A stretch of 64,000 nucleotides of DNA from RUG760 sp045642205. GTDB taxonomy: Bacteria; Bacillota; Clostridia; Lachnospirales; Bianqueaceae. The notes under the pieces are model-generated. The model was not told the DNA's origin. It saw only the letters and a program-made list of their open reading frames with translations, and searched no databases. The stretch lies in assembly GCA_045642205.1 (NCBI GenBank), contig JAZUIK010000116.1, positions 1-64,000 of the forward strand, in the 5' to 3' direction. A program made the translations under genes and the position numbers. Below are positions 31,773 through 40,901 of this stretch, one piece after another. Within the stretch, counting starts at the first letter, position 1, and each line of letters starts with the position of its first letter.

Positions 31773-34700
31773 TTACACAACATTTTCCACGCCCAGAAGC
31801 TCGCGTAGATCGTTTAAGGTCCTCTGAGATGCAGATGTTCTGTACTTATCCGGTGCCATAAGCCTTGCCTTGGAATCCTTCAGGAAGATCCTGACCTCTC
31901 TGTTTCCCGGGTCCTTCCCCAGGATAGCAAAGATCGCTTCCTTCTTTTCCTCCAAGGCCTTCTGGTCTTCCAATCGGAGCCATAAAGGCTTTTCCGCAGT
32001 CACTTTGACAGCAGGAGGTGTCTCCGCTTCCTGCGGCACAGAATAACTGATATCTCCGAAACTTCCCTGCAGATTACCTCCGTAGGAATTGTTGTTCTTC
32101 CTTCCCTTGTAGCGGTTGATCTTCAGCCCCGAGATGTCCTCAAAGGGAGCAATGGTATCGCAGATCAGTTTGGAATCACTTTCCTCCTCCACACTGACGC
32201 GTCCGCGAACGAAGACCTTTCGATCCTCTTCCATATACTCGCGGTATTCGTCGTAGCGGTTAGGGAAGACCAGGACTTCAACACTGCCGTAGAGATCCTC
32301 GATGGTAAGAAATGCCATCAACTTATTGGACTTGGTGGATTTCACTGTCTTACCGGTGATCAATCCTCCTACGATCACATCCTGTCCATCGATCACTCCG
32401 GTGGAAGACTCACTCATCACTGTTTCTTCGCTGCTGCCCTCTTCCGGCGGAACATACATAAAGTCTGTCGCCACATTGGTGATGGTATTTTTCCACAAGG
32501 CTTCATCTGCCAGCAGGGGATGTCCGCTCAGGTACAGACCCAACACTTCCTTCTCGTAGGAAAGACGGATCGGCTCCGGGAACTCCTCTACATTAGGCAG
32601 CGGATCTTTTGCCTCCTCACTGTTATCTCCCTCATCATCCATGGGCATATCCATTCCGAACAGATCGATCTGGCCGCTCATCAGGGTCTTCTTCCACTGT
32701 TGAGCCGCGTTCATGATCAAAGGATAGGACTGCAGGAACTGCGCTCTGTTTCCACCCAGACTGTCAAAAGCACCTGCCTTGATCAGGTTTTCCATAGCTC
32801 TCTTGTTCAGATCCAGATCCTGCATGCGGCGACAAAAATCGGTCATGGAAAGGAATCGCCCGTTTTTCTGACGCTCCTGGACCAGTCGATCTACCAGTCC
32901 GGCACCCACACTCTTGATGGATGCAAGTCCATAGCGGATCTTTTTGACCACATTGCCGTCCGGTCCTGTCTGCTTGACCACAGAGAATCCGGTCAGACTC
33001 TCATTGATATCCGGAGGCAGCAATACCACATTATCCGATCTCAGGTTCTGGATGTATTCCGTAACCTTACCGGGGTAGGTATTCATCATGGAAGCCATGA
33101 ATTCAATAGGATAGTGGCATCTCAGCCAGCCTGTCTGGTAAGCGACCACCGCATAGGCTGCCGCATGAGACTTATTGAATGCATAGCGGGCAAAGTCTAC
33201 CATATCATCAAAGATAGAATCCGCTATCTTGGGATCGATACCTTTGCTGACACAGCCGGGAACTCCTTCCTTTTCGTTGCCGTAGATGAAGTTCCTTCTC
33301 TCCTCCGCCATGACCTCTGCCTTTTTCTTGGACATGGCACGGCGGACCAGATCGCTTCGGCCCATGGTGTAGCCTGCTAAGTCTCGAACGATCTGCATGA
33401 CCTGTTCCTGATAGACGATACAACCGTAGGTGGGCTTTAGGATAGGCTCCAGAAGCGGCGTCTTATAGGTGATGTTGGCAGAATCTTTTTTACCCCTCAG
33501 ATAATTGGGAATAAAGTCCATGGGACCCGGACGATACAGAGCGATACCGGCGATGACATCTTCCAGATTCTGCGGTTTCAGTTCTCTCATGAACTGGGTC
33601 ATACCAGCAGATTCCAACTGGAACACGCCTTCTGTCTTTCCCTGCCCGATCATCTGATAGACCTCGGGATCCTCCATGGATACCTCTTCGATCTCGATCC
33701 TCTTGCCCTCGGACTGCTCGATCATATCCAGTGCATCCCCGATGACTGTCAACGTCCTAAGACCCAGAAAGTCCATCTTTAAAAGACCCAGTTCCTCCAG
33801 GGTCGTCATGGTATACTGGGTGACTACGTTGCCGTCATTGGTACACAAAGGTACATAGTTCGTGGTCGCGGATCCGGAGATCAGAACACCTGCCGCATGG
33901 GTAGAGGTATGTCTCGGAAGGCCCTCCAGACGACGGGACATATCGATCAGGGTCGTGATTCGATCGTCCTCTTCATAGGCACTCTTCAGTTCCGGATTCT
34001 TCTCCAGAGCCTGTTCCAGCGTAATATTCAATTCATTGGGGACCATCTTGGCGATCTTATCCACATCCCCGTAAGGCATATCCAGTACACGGCCTACATC
34101 CCTTAAGACCAATCTCGCAGACATGGTTCCGAAGGTAACGATCTGGGCTACGCACTCTTCGCCGTATTTTTCCGCAACGTAATCGATGACTTCCTGGCGA
34201 TGTCGATAGCAGAAGTCCGTATCGATATCCGGCATACTGACACGTTCCGGGTTGAGCATACGCTCAAAGATCAGGTTGTACTGCAAAGGTTCGACGTTGG
34301 CGATATGGAGTGTATAGGAAACCAGCGAACCAACGGCGGATCCACGTCCGGGACCCACACGGATCCCTTTTTCACGGGCGTAGTTGATGAAGTCCCAGAC
34401 GATCAGGAAATAATCTACGAAGCCCATGCTTTCGATGACACTGATCTCGTATTCCAGTCTGGAATTTAGATCATCCCAATCAAACCGTGCATTCTCTCCG
34501 GCATAGGAAGGGCTATCAGGATTACAATCCCCATACCTTTCCTCCAGTCCGGCATAACAGAGTTCCCTCAGATAACTGCTGGCGGTCTTTCCCTGAGGCA
34601 CGTCGTAGGAAGGCAATTTTCTTTCGTGGAAACGGATCTCCACATTGCATCGGTCCGCGATCTTCTGGGTATTGCTGATGGCTTCTTTGGCATAGGGGAA

Positions 34701-35519
34701 CAGAGCGGCCATCTCTTCGGGAGAACGAAGAGAATAGTCTCCCTCGTAGCGCATACGATCCTCATCCTGGACTTTCTTACCGGTCTGGATACACAGAAGG
34801 ATATCGTGTGCAGACTTATCTTCTTTATAGGTATAGTGGACATCATTGGTGGCCACCAGAGGCAGTTCCAACTCCTTGCTCATACGAAGGAGTGCCTGAT
34901 TCAATCGTCTCTGCTCACTGCTTCCATCCTGATGATCCTGTAATTCCAGATAGAAATGATCCGGTCCAAAGAGCTCTTTATACTGAAGAGCCACCGCCTT
35001 CGCCTTCTCGTAAGAATAGTTCAGAAGCGCTCTGGATACCACACCGGCCAGACAGGCACTGGTGGCGATCAGTCCCTCATGGTGCTGCTTTAACAGTTCA
35101 AAATCGATACGAGGCTTATAATAATAGCCTTCCGTAAATCCGGCAGATACCAGGGTGATCAGATTCTGATAACCCTCATTGTTCTCCGCCAGAAGCAGCA
35201 GATGGTCATAGCGGCTGCCGCCTCGATCTTCACGCTCAAAACGGCTGCCGTTTTCGGAAACGATATAGACCTCGCATCCGATGATGGGCTTGATGCCCTC
35301 TTTCTGGCAGGCCTTATAAAAATCGATGACACCGTACATAACGCCGTGATCCGTTATGGCCAGAGAGTTCATGCCCAGATCCTTCGCCTGTTTAATGATC
35401 TCATCGATCTTAGAGGATCCATCCAGCAGGGAATACTGTGTATGAACATGCAGATGGACAAAATCCGGCTTAGGTTCCGCTTTGGTGACTTCTTCCATTC
35501 CTTCAAGCATTTCTGTCAT
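31773..35519 (-). CDS. dnaE: DNA polymerase III alpha subunit, DnaE type
   Basis: A 1248-residue replicative polymerase. PHP domain at the N-terminus (FVHLHVHTQYSLLDGSSKI, ITDHGVMYGVIDFYKA), polymerase core with RVGPGRGSAVGSLVSYTL and catalytic MPDIDTDFCYRHRQEV, helix-hairpin-helix region, and a C-terminal OB fold (DVIVGGLITGKTVKSTKSNKLMAFLTIEDLYG). Firmicutes also carry PolC; this is the DnaE that extends primers. The start has AAGGAGG. About 105 residues of tail follow the OB fold. Upstream on the same strand is a lipoprotein hydrolase gene, 27 bases away. Confidence 0.97.
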   Translation of the reverse strand: MTEMLEGMEEVTKAEPKPDFVHLHVHTQYSLLDGSSKIDEIIKQAKDLGMNSLAITDHGVMYGVIDFYKACQKEGIKPIIGCEVYIVSENGSRFEREDRGGSRYDHLLLLAENNEGYQNLITLVSAGFTEGYYYKPRIDFELLKQHHEGLIATSACLAGVVSRALLNYSYEKAKAVALQYKELFGPDHFYLELQDHQDGSSEQRRLNQALLRMSKELELPLVATNDVHYTYKEDKSAHDILLCIQTGKKVQDEDRMRYEGDYSLRSPEEMAALFPYAKEAISNTQKIADRCNVEIRFHERKLPSYDVPQGKTASSYLRELCYAGLEERYGDCNPDSPSYAGENARFDWDDLNSRLEYEISVIESMGFVDYFLIVWDFINYAREKGIRVGPGRGSAVGSLVSYTLHIANVEPLQYNLIFERMLNPERVSMPDIDTDFCYRHRQEVIDYVAEKYGEECVAQIVTFGTMSARLVLRDVGRVLDMPYGDVDKIAKMVPNELNITLEQALEKNPELKSAYEEDDRITTLIDMSRRLEGLPRHTSTHAAGVLISGSATTNYVPLCTNDGNVVTQYTMTTLEELGLLKMDFLGLRTLTVIGDALDMIEQSEGKRIEIEEVSMEDPEVYQMIGQGKTEGVFQLESAGMTQFMRELKPQNLEDVIAGIALYRPGPMDFIPNYLRGKKDSANITYKTPLLEPILKPTYGCIVYQEQVMQIVRDLAGYTMGRSDLVRRAMSKKKAEVMAEERRNFIYGNEKEGVPGCVSKGIDPKIADSIFDDMVDFARYAFNKSHAAAYAVVAYQTGWLRCHYPIEFMASMMNTYPGKVTEYIQNLRSDNVVLLPPDINESLTGFSVVKQTGPDGNVVKKIRYGLASIKSVGAGLVDRLVQERQKNGRFLSMTDFCRRMQDLDLNKRAMENLIKAGAFDSLGGNRAQFLQSYPLIMNAAQQWKKTLMSGQIDLFGMDMPMDDEGDNSEEAKDPLPNVEEFPEPIRLSYEKEVLGLYLSGHPLLADEALWKNTITNVATDFMYVPPEEGSSEETVMSESSTGVIDGQDVIVGGLITGKTVKSTKSNKLMAFLTIEDLYGSVEVLVFPNRYDEYREYMEEDRKVFVRGRVSVEEESDSKLICDTIAPFEDISGLKINRYKGRKNNNSYGGNLQGSFGDISYSVPQEAETPPAVKVTAEKPLWLRLEDQKALEEKKEAIFAILGKDPGNREVRIFLKDSKARLMAPDKYRTSASQRTLNDLRELLGVENVV

Positions 35520-35546
35520 GGGATCCTCCTTTTCTTTATTGTTTAC

Positions 35547-36989
35547 TTATTTCACAAAATCTGCGATCGATTCTGCAACGCCCTCTCCGATGGTATGGGG
35601 GATATCATATTCCTTATAATGACCAAAGAAGATTCCCTCTGAGGGCATCATCAGGTGATTCAGGTCTTCAAATTCTCTGAAGGTGACAAAGCTGCAATCC
35701 TTCATCTCCTCCTGCCAGGCTGCAAAATCCACCTTGGATACCACCTGGTAATCAGAACCTCCCTGCAGGATCAGCATAGGCTTTTTCAGTTCCTTATAGA
35801 GAGATACATAATCACAGGCCATGTAGTCCACCCAGAAGCCGGCAGCACGACTCAGGATAAAGTCCTGTGTCAGTTCCTCTTCCTTCAGACGGGCACAGTC
35901 ACCCTTTTCAATAAATTCTCTCTCTGTCTTGATCTTGCTGACCAGATAATAGATCTCTTCACTGGAACGATCGCACAGGCCATAATTGATGTACTGATCA
36001 TAGATCACATCGTACCATCCTCTGGGGGAGGAATTGATCAATACAAAACCGGCATAGAGTCCACCGGCTTCCTGATCGGCACGGCTTCCCACCTGAGCGC
36101 CCTGAGAATGACCTACATAGTAGATCTTCTCCGCATTGACGCAGGGGATCTGCGCCAGCATTTTGGCTGCTGTATTCGCATCATCCGTGTATTCCCAGTT
36201 AACGGTAAATACACTGCGATCGGCATTTTCATCCAGCGCTTCATCCTGATAGGTATAGGTGCGTTTCTCATAGCGGATGCTTACGACGCCCTGCTCTGCC
36301 AGCTCCCATGCCAGGTCACGGTAGAGATAGCTGTTGCCGGCAGTCAGATCCATGTCATTGGCTCCGTCTGCACTGACAAGTACCACAGCCGATAAACCGT
36401 CCGCATTACCACTGACCCAGTCTGTTCCGCTCCAGGACGCTGCTCCCTTAGGCAGAGTGATCTTACCGGGAAGCTCATATCCATCCGTCACTACCATCAC
36501 ATCGATCTCTTCGATGGTCTCAGGCATCACAACCTTCTCAAAGAAGCTCTCTGCCGGCTCATAGATATACAGCTCGAACAGTTCAAATTTCTCGGAGAAG
36601 CTCATCTGGAACATGAGCTTTTCCTCATTCTCCATCAGGAGTTCTGCCACGTAGGCGGGTTCATCTCCATAGCTGTAGGATTCCGTCAGACCATAATCGG
36701 TGATCAGGCCATAGGTTTCCCTTACCTTCTCCCAGGATGCCCAGAATGCATCAAAGGAAGGTGCATCCTCTTTGCCATGATGATAGGCCAGGCCTTCAAT
36801 GCCTGCCTTATTGTCCTCGTTCATATACAGGACGATCTGCTCCAGATACAGTCCTCCCTGAGAAACATTCAGGGCGGTGGCTCCATCCAGAGGCTTTCCA
36901 TAGATCCTGCCCGAAATACATCCGCTGCAGGATAAGGCAATCGTCACGATAAGAATCGTGACGATCAGCTTTTTCAGACTATTTTTCAT
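35547..36989 (-). CDS. Secreted lipoprotein with alpha/beta hydrolase domain
   Basis: A 480-residue exported protein. Signal peptide with LSCSGC near residues 19-24 suggests lipid anchoring, though the residue at -3 is unusual. The first about 150 residues are a DUF3887-like region (QIVLYMNEDNKAGI ... FELFELYIYEPA). Then comes an alpha/beta hydrolase: nucleophile motif YYVGHSQGAQVGSRAD with Ser in GHSQG, and the His in FEDLNHLMMPSEG. Substrate unknown; peptidase or esterase possible. Its ATG overlaps the last base region of prfB, so it is likely co-transcribed with secA and prfB. Confidence 0.8.
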   Translation of the reverse strand: MKNSLKKLIVTILIVTIALSCSGCISGRIYGKPLDGATALNVSQGGLYLEQIVLYMNEDNKAGIEGLAYHHGKEDAPSFDAFWASWEKVRETYGLITDYGLTESYSYGDEPAYVAELLMENEEKLMFQMSFSEKFELFELYIYEPAESFFEKVVMPETIEEIDVMVVTDGYELPGKITLPKGAASWSGTDWVSGNADGLSAVVLVSADGANDMDLTAGNSYLYRDLAWELAEQGVVSIRYEKRTYTYQDEALDENADRSVFTVNWEYTDDANTAAKMLAQIPCVNAEKIYYVGHSQGAQVGSRADQEAGGLYAGFVLINSSPRGWYDVIYDQYINYGLCDRSSEEIYYLVSKIKTEREFIEKGDCARLKEEELTQDFILSRAAGFWVDYMACDYVSLYKELKKPMLILQGGSDYQVVSKVDFAAWQEEMKDCSFVTFREFEDLNHLMMPSEGIFFGHYKEYDIPHTIGEGVAESIADFVK

Positions 36990-38134
36990 TACAGTTCACT
37001 TTCACCGTTGGCGATACGCATATCACGTGCTCCGTTGGCAGTCCATGCCAGATATGCATTCATAAAGCTGTCCAGCTCACCATCCATAACGGACTGGATA
37101 TTACCGGTCTCTTCGCCGGTACGCAGATCCTTGACCAGCGTATAGGGATGGAAGACATAGGAACGGATCTGGCTTCCGAAGGCATTATCAAGGACAACAC
37201 CCTTGATATCAGAAAACTGTGCCTTCTGCTTCTCCTGCTCCAGCTGATACAGCTTGGCCTTCATCATTTCCATGGCCTTGTCCTTGTTTTGGTACTGAGA
37301 ACGCTCATTCTGACACTGGACAACGATACCGGTGGGAAGATGGGTAATACGGATCGCAGAAGAGGTCTTGTTGACCTTCTGTCCGCCGGCACCGGAGGAA
37401 CGGAAGACATCGATACGGAGTTCATCCATATTCAGTTCGACATTGATGGAATCATCCAGCTCAGGCATCAGTTCCAGAGAAGAGAAGGAAGTATGACGTC
37501 TTCCTGCTGCATCAAAGGGAGAGATACGGACCAGACGATGGACACCCTTTTCACTGCGGAGGAAACCATAGGCATTCTCTCCGGTGATCTGCATGGTAAC
37601 AGACTTGATACCGGCTTCATCACCCTCCTGGAAGTCCAGAACGTCTACCTTATAACCGGCACGCTCTGCCCAGCGGGTATACATACGATACAGCATGCTG
37701 GTCCAGTCACAGGCTTCGGTTCCGCCTGCACCGGCGTGCAGCGTCATGATCGCATTGTTATGGTCGAACTGTCCGATCAGAAGAGTGGACATCTTCAGCT
37801 TCTCGTACATAGCCTTGAACTCTTCGATCTGTACACCGACTTCTTCTGCTAAGGAAGCATCTTCTTCCTCTTCGCCCATTTCGATCAGGGCCAGCGCATC
37901 CTCGTAGGAGGTCTTCATCTTGTCGTACTCTTCGATACGGCGCTTCATGCTGCCGGCTTCCTGTACGATCTTCTGGCTCTTATCGGGGTCATCCCAGAAT
38001 CCGGGTTCAGACTGCTTTCTCTCCAGCTCGTCCACCTTCAGATGCAGACGCTCCAGGTTCAGAGATTCGCCCAGCTCAACGATGGCCTCTTCATACTTAC
38101 CAAGTTCTACTTTATAGTTATCAAATTCGATCAT
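36989..38134 (-). CDS. prfB: Peptide chain release factor 2, single reading frame
   Basis: RF2 ends translation at UGA and UAA. The 381-residue protein has the SPFD tripeptide region for stop-codon reading (VRISPFDAAGRRHTSFSS) and the GGQ motif (SSGAGGQKVNKTSSAIRI) that triggers hydrolysis. Unlike E. coli and Bacillus, there is no in-frame TGA near codon 25: the frame runs straight through GESLNLERLH, so the autoregulatory +1 frameshift is absent. Start ATG overlaps the secA stop as TAATG. Confidence 0.96.
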   Translation of the reverse strand: MIEFDNYKVELGKYEEAIVELGESLNLERLHLKVDELERKQSEPGFWDDPDKSQKIVQEAGSMKRRIEEYDKMKTSYEDALALIEMGEEEEDASLAEEVGVQIEEFKAMYEKLKMSTLLIGQFDHNNAIMTLHAGAGGTEACDWTSMLYRMYTRWAERAGYKVDVLDFQEGDEAGIKSVTMQITGENAYGFLRSEKGVHRLVRISPFDAAGRRHTSFSSLELMPELDDSINVELNMDELRIDVFRSSGAGGQKVNKTSSAIRITHLPTGIVVQCQNERSQYQNKDKAMEMMKAKLYQLEQEKQKAQFSDIKGVVLDNAFGSQIRSYVFHPYTLVKDLRTGEETGNIQSVMDGELDSFMNAYLAWTANGARDMRIANGESEL

Positions 38135-40722
38135 TACTGTTCAAATCTCCCACAACAATTTTTGTATTTCTTACCGCTTCCGCAGGGACAGGGATCGTTT
38201 CTTCCGACCTTCTTGTCCGAGCGCTTGACGGGCTTCTTGACAGCTGACTTATCTCCGCCTCTGTTGGTGGAAATGTTCTTACCGACTTCCTTACGCTCTA
38301 CCTCTTCGTTCTGTACCAGATGGACGGTATACAGACCGCGCAGGGTAGTACGGATAATATTGTCGTTCAGTTCTTCGAACATGTCGAAACCGATCAGTCG
38401 ATACTCATCCAGAGGATTCTTCTGGGCAAAGGCCTGCAGGCCGATACCCTGACGCATCTGATCCATAATATCCAGATGCTCGGTCCAAAGAGTATCTACG
38501 GTGCGCAGAAGGATCATTCTCTCGACTTCACGCATCTTTTCCTCACCGATCTCTGTTTCCTTTTCGGCATACAGATCATGAGCCTGCTGCTGGACTCTCT
38601 CCACCAGAAGCTTATCGGTGATGGAATTCTCTTCACCCTCTACAGAGATCTTTTCCTTCAGCGGGATAATACCGCGGATCTCCTGGTTCAGGCCTTCCAT
38701 GTTCCACTCTTCAGGGAACTTGGTGCCGGCCGTTGCATTGTTGACCTCCATGGCGATCAGATCGTCTACCTGACGCATCAGGGAATTCTTCAGATCCTCA
38801 CCCTTAAGGACGCGGCGACGCTCCTGATAGATGGTCTCTCTCTGCTCATTCATGACCTGGTCATATTCCAGCAGATGCTTACGGATACCGTAGTTATTTT
38901 CCTCGACTCTCTTCTGGGCGCTTTCCAGTGCCTTGGAGAACATCTTATCTTCGATGGGCTGATCCTCGGGGACACGGAAGGTCTCCAGGACCTTCTGCAT
39001 TCTTTCACCACCGAAGATCCTCATCAGATCATCTTCCATGGATACATAGAAACGGGATTCACCGGGATCTCCCTGACGTCCGCTTCGTCCACGGAGCTGA
39101 TTATCGATACGGCGGGATTCATGGCGCTCGGTACCGATGATCTTCAATCCGCCAAGCTCAGCTACGCCTTCACCCAGCTTGATATCCGTACCACGACCTG
39201 CCATGTTGGTGGCGATGGTAACGGAGCCCTTCTGACCTGCCTGTGCAACGATCTCAGCCTCACGCTCGTGGAACTTTGCGTTCAGGACATTGTGAGGAAC
39301 GCCGGTACGCTTCAGGAGCTTACTGAGCATTTCAGAAGTCTCGATGGAAATGGTACCGACCAGTACAGGCTGTCCCTTGGCATAGCATTCCTGGATATCC
39401 TTGATGACGGCACGGAATTTTTCCTTCTGGGTACGATAGATCAGATCAGGTTCGTCTTTTCTGGCAACGGGACGGTTGGTGGGAACCTCCACAACATCCA
39501 TGCCGTAGATCTCTTCGAACTCCACTTCCTCGGTCTTCGCGGTACCGGTCATACCTGCCTTCTTGGCATATTTATTAAAGAAATTCTGGAACGTAATGGT
39601 CGCTAAGGTCTTGGACTCACGCTTGACCTCTACTTTTTCCTTTGCTTCGATTGCCTGATGGAGACCGTCACTGTAGCGGCGTCCGGGCATCAGACGTCCG
39701 GTAAACTCATCGACGATGACGATCTGGTTCTCACGGATAACATAGTCCTTATCCAGGAACATCATGTAATGAGCCTTCAGAGCGATATTGATGTGATGTA
39801 CGATCTCTGCATTTTCGGGATCGGAAAGGTTATTCAGGTGGAAGAAAGCTTCTGCCTTGGCAACACCCTGTGCTGTCAGAGTACAGCTCTTTTCCTTCTC
39901 GTCGACAATAAAGTCGCCCTCTTCCTTGACCTCTTCCTGCATGAGCTGTGCCATACGGCTGGTGTCACCGACGATACGGCCCTTTCTCAGCTGAGAAGCC
40001 AGAAGATCCGCCTGCTGATACAAGGAGGTGGACTTTCCGCTGGAACCGGAAATGATCAAAGGGGTTCTTGCTTCATCGATCAATACAGAGTCGACCTCAT
40101 CGATGATGGCATAGTTCAGATCTCTCTGGACCAGTTTATTCTCATATACGACCATGTTGTCACGCAGATAATCGAATCCGAGCTCATTGTTGGTCGCATA
40201 GGTAATATCACACTTATAAGCTTCACGGCGCTCATCGTTGTTCATGCTGTTAAGGATACAGCCAACGGTAAGTCCCAGGAAACGGTGCACACTGCCCATC
40301 CACTCTGCGTCACGGGAAGCCAGATAATCATTGACCGTAACGATATGGACACCCTTTCCCTCCAGGGCATTCAGATAGGCCGGAAGGGTAGATGTCAGGG
40401 TCTTACCTTCACCGGTACGCATCTCGGAGATACGTCCCTGATGCAGGATGATACCGCCCGTGATCTGTACGGGATAATGCTTCTGTCCAAGGACACGCCA
40501 TGCAGCCTCTCTGACAGTAGCAAATGCCTCCGGCAGGATATCATCCAGGGTCTCTCCTTGACCAAGGCGCTCCTTAAATTCATCTGTCTTTGCTCTTAAC
40601 TGCTCATCGCTCAGCTTAGCGTACTCTTCCTCATAGGAAAGTACCTTCTTGACTGTAGGCTGCAGTCTCTTAACTTCTCTCTCACTGGAGGATCCGAAGA
40701 GCTTTTCCAAAAATGTACTCAA
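38134..40722 (-). CDS. secA: Protein translocase motor SecA
   Basis: An 862-residue ATPase that pushes preproteins through SecYEG. Walker A MRTGEGKTLTSTLPAYL, Walker B IIDEVDSVLIDEARTPLIISG, helicase motif TNMAGRGTDIKLGEGV and GRQGDPGESRFYVSMEDDL. The C-terminal zinc motif is NDPCPCGSGKKYKNCC. First gene of secA-prfB-hydrolase, with promoter and AGGAG upstream. Confidence 0.98.
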   Translation of the reverse strand: MSTFLEKLFGSSSEREVKRLQPTVKKVLSYEEEYAKLSDEQLRAKTDEFKERLGQGETLDDILPEAFATVREAAWRVLGQKHYPVQITGGIILHQGRISEMRTGEGKTLTSTLPAYLNALEGKGVHIVTVNDYLASRDAEWMGSVHRFLGLTVGCILNSMNNDERREAYKCDITYATNNELGFDYLRDNMVVYENKLVQRDLNYAIIDEVDSVLIDEARTPLIISGSSGKSTSLYQQADLLASQLRKGRIVGDTSRMAQLMQEEVKEEGDFIVDEKEKSCTLTAQGVAKAEAFFHLNNLSDPENAEIVHHINIALKAHYMMFLDKDYVIRENQIVIVDEFTGRLMPGRRYSDGLHQAIEAKEKVEVKRESKTLATITFQNFFNKYAKKAGMTGTAKTEEVEFEEIYGMDVVEVPTNRPVARKDEPDLIYRTQKEKFRAVIKDIQECYAKGQPVLVGTISIETSEMLSKLLKRTGVPHNVLNAKFHEREAEIVAQAGQKGSVTIATNMAGRGTDIKLGEGVAELGGLKIIGTERHESRRIDNQLRGRSGRQGDPGESRFYVSMEDDLMRIFGGERMQKVLETFRVPEDQPIEDKMFSKALESAQKRVEENNYGIRKHLLEYDQVMNEQRETIYQERRRVLKGEDLKNSLMRQVDDLIAMEVNNATAGTKFPEEWNMEGLNQEIRGIIPLKEKISVEGEENSITDKLLVERVQQQAHDLYAEKETEIGEEKMREVERMILLRTVDTLWTEHLDIMDQMRQGIGLQAFAQKNPLDEYRLIGFDMFEELNDNIIRTTLRGLYTVHLVQNEEVERKEVGKNISTNRGGDKSAVKKPVKRSDKKVGRNDPCPCGSGKKYKNCCGRFEQ

Positions 40723-40810
40723 TCTGTTTCTCCTCTATACTCATTCATCTATCTCGATGTACCGGCATCATATTTACAGTTACAATGCCAGGATAATATA
40801 CGTACCGTAC

Positions 40811-40840
40811 ATTGTACCATTTATCTATAGTCCAATGCAA
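40811..40840 (-). promoter_or_regulatory. Promoter of secA-prfB
   Basis: Minus strand TTGCAT (40835-40840), 18 bp spacer, TACAAT (40811-40816), about 90 bp upstream of secA. Confidence 0.6.
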
Positions 40841-40901
40841 TTTAATAATCTGTAAATCTCAGTAAAAAACGCAGCGTTCGGCGTCAGCGGAAAACATAGC
40901 G

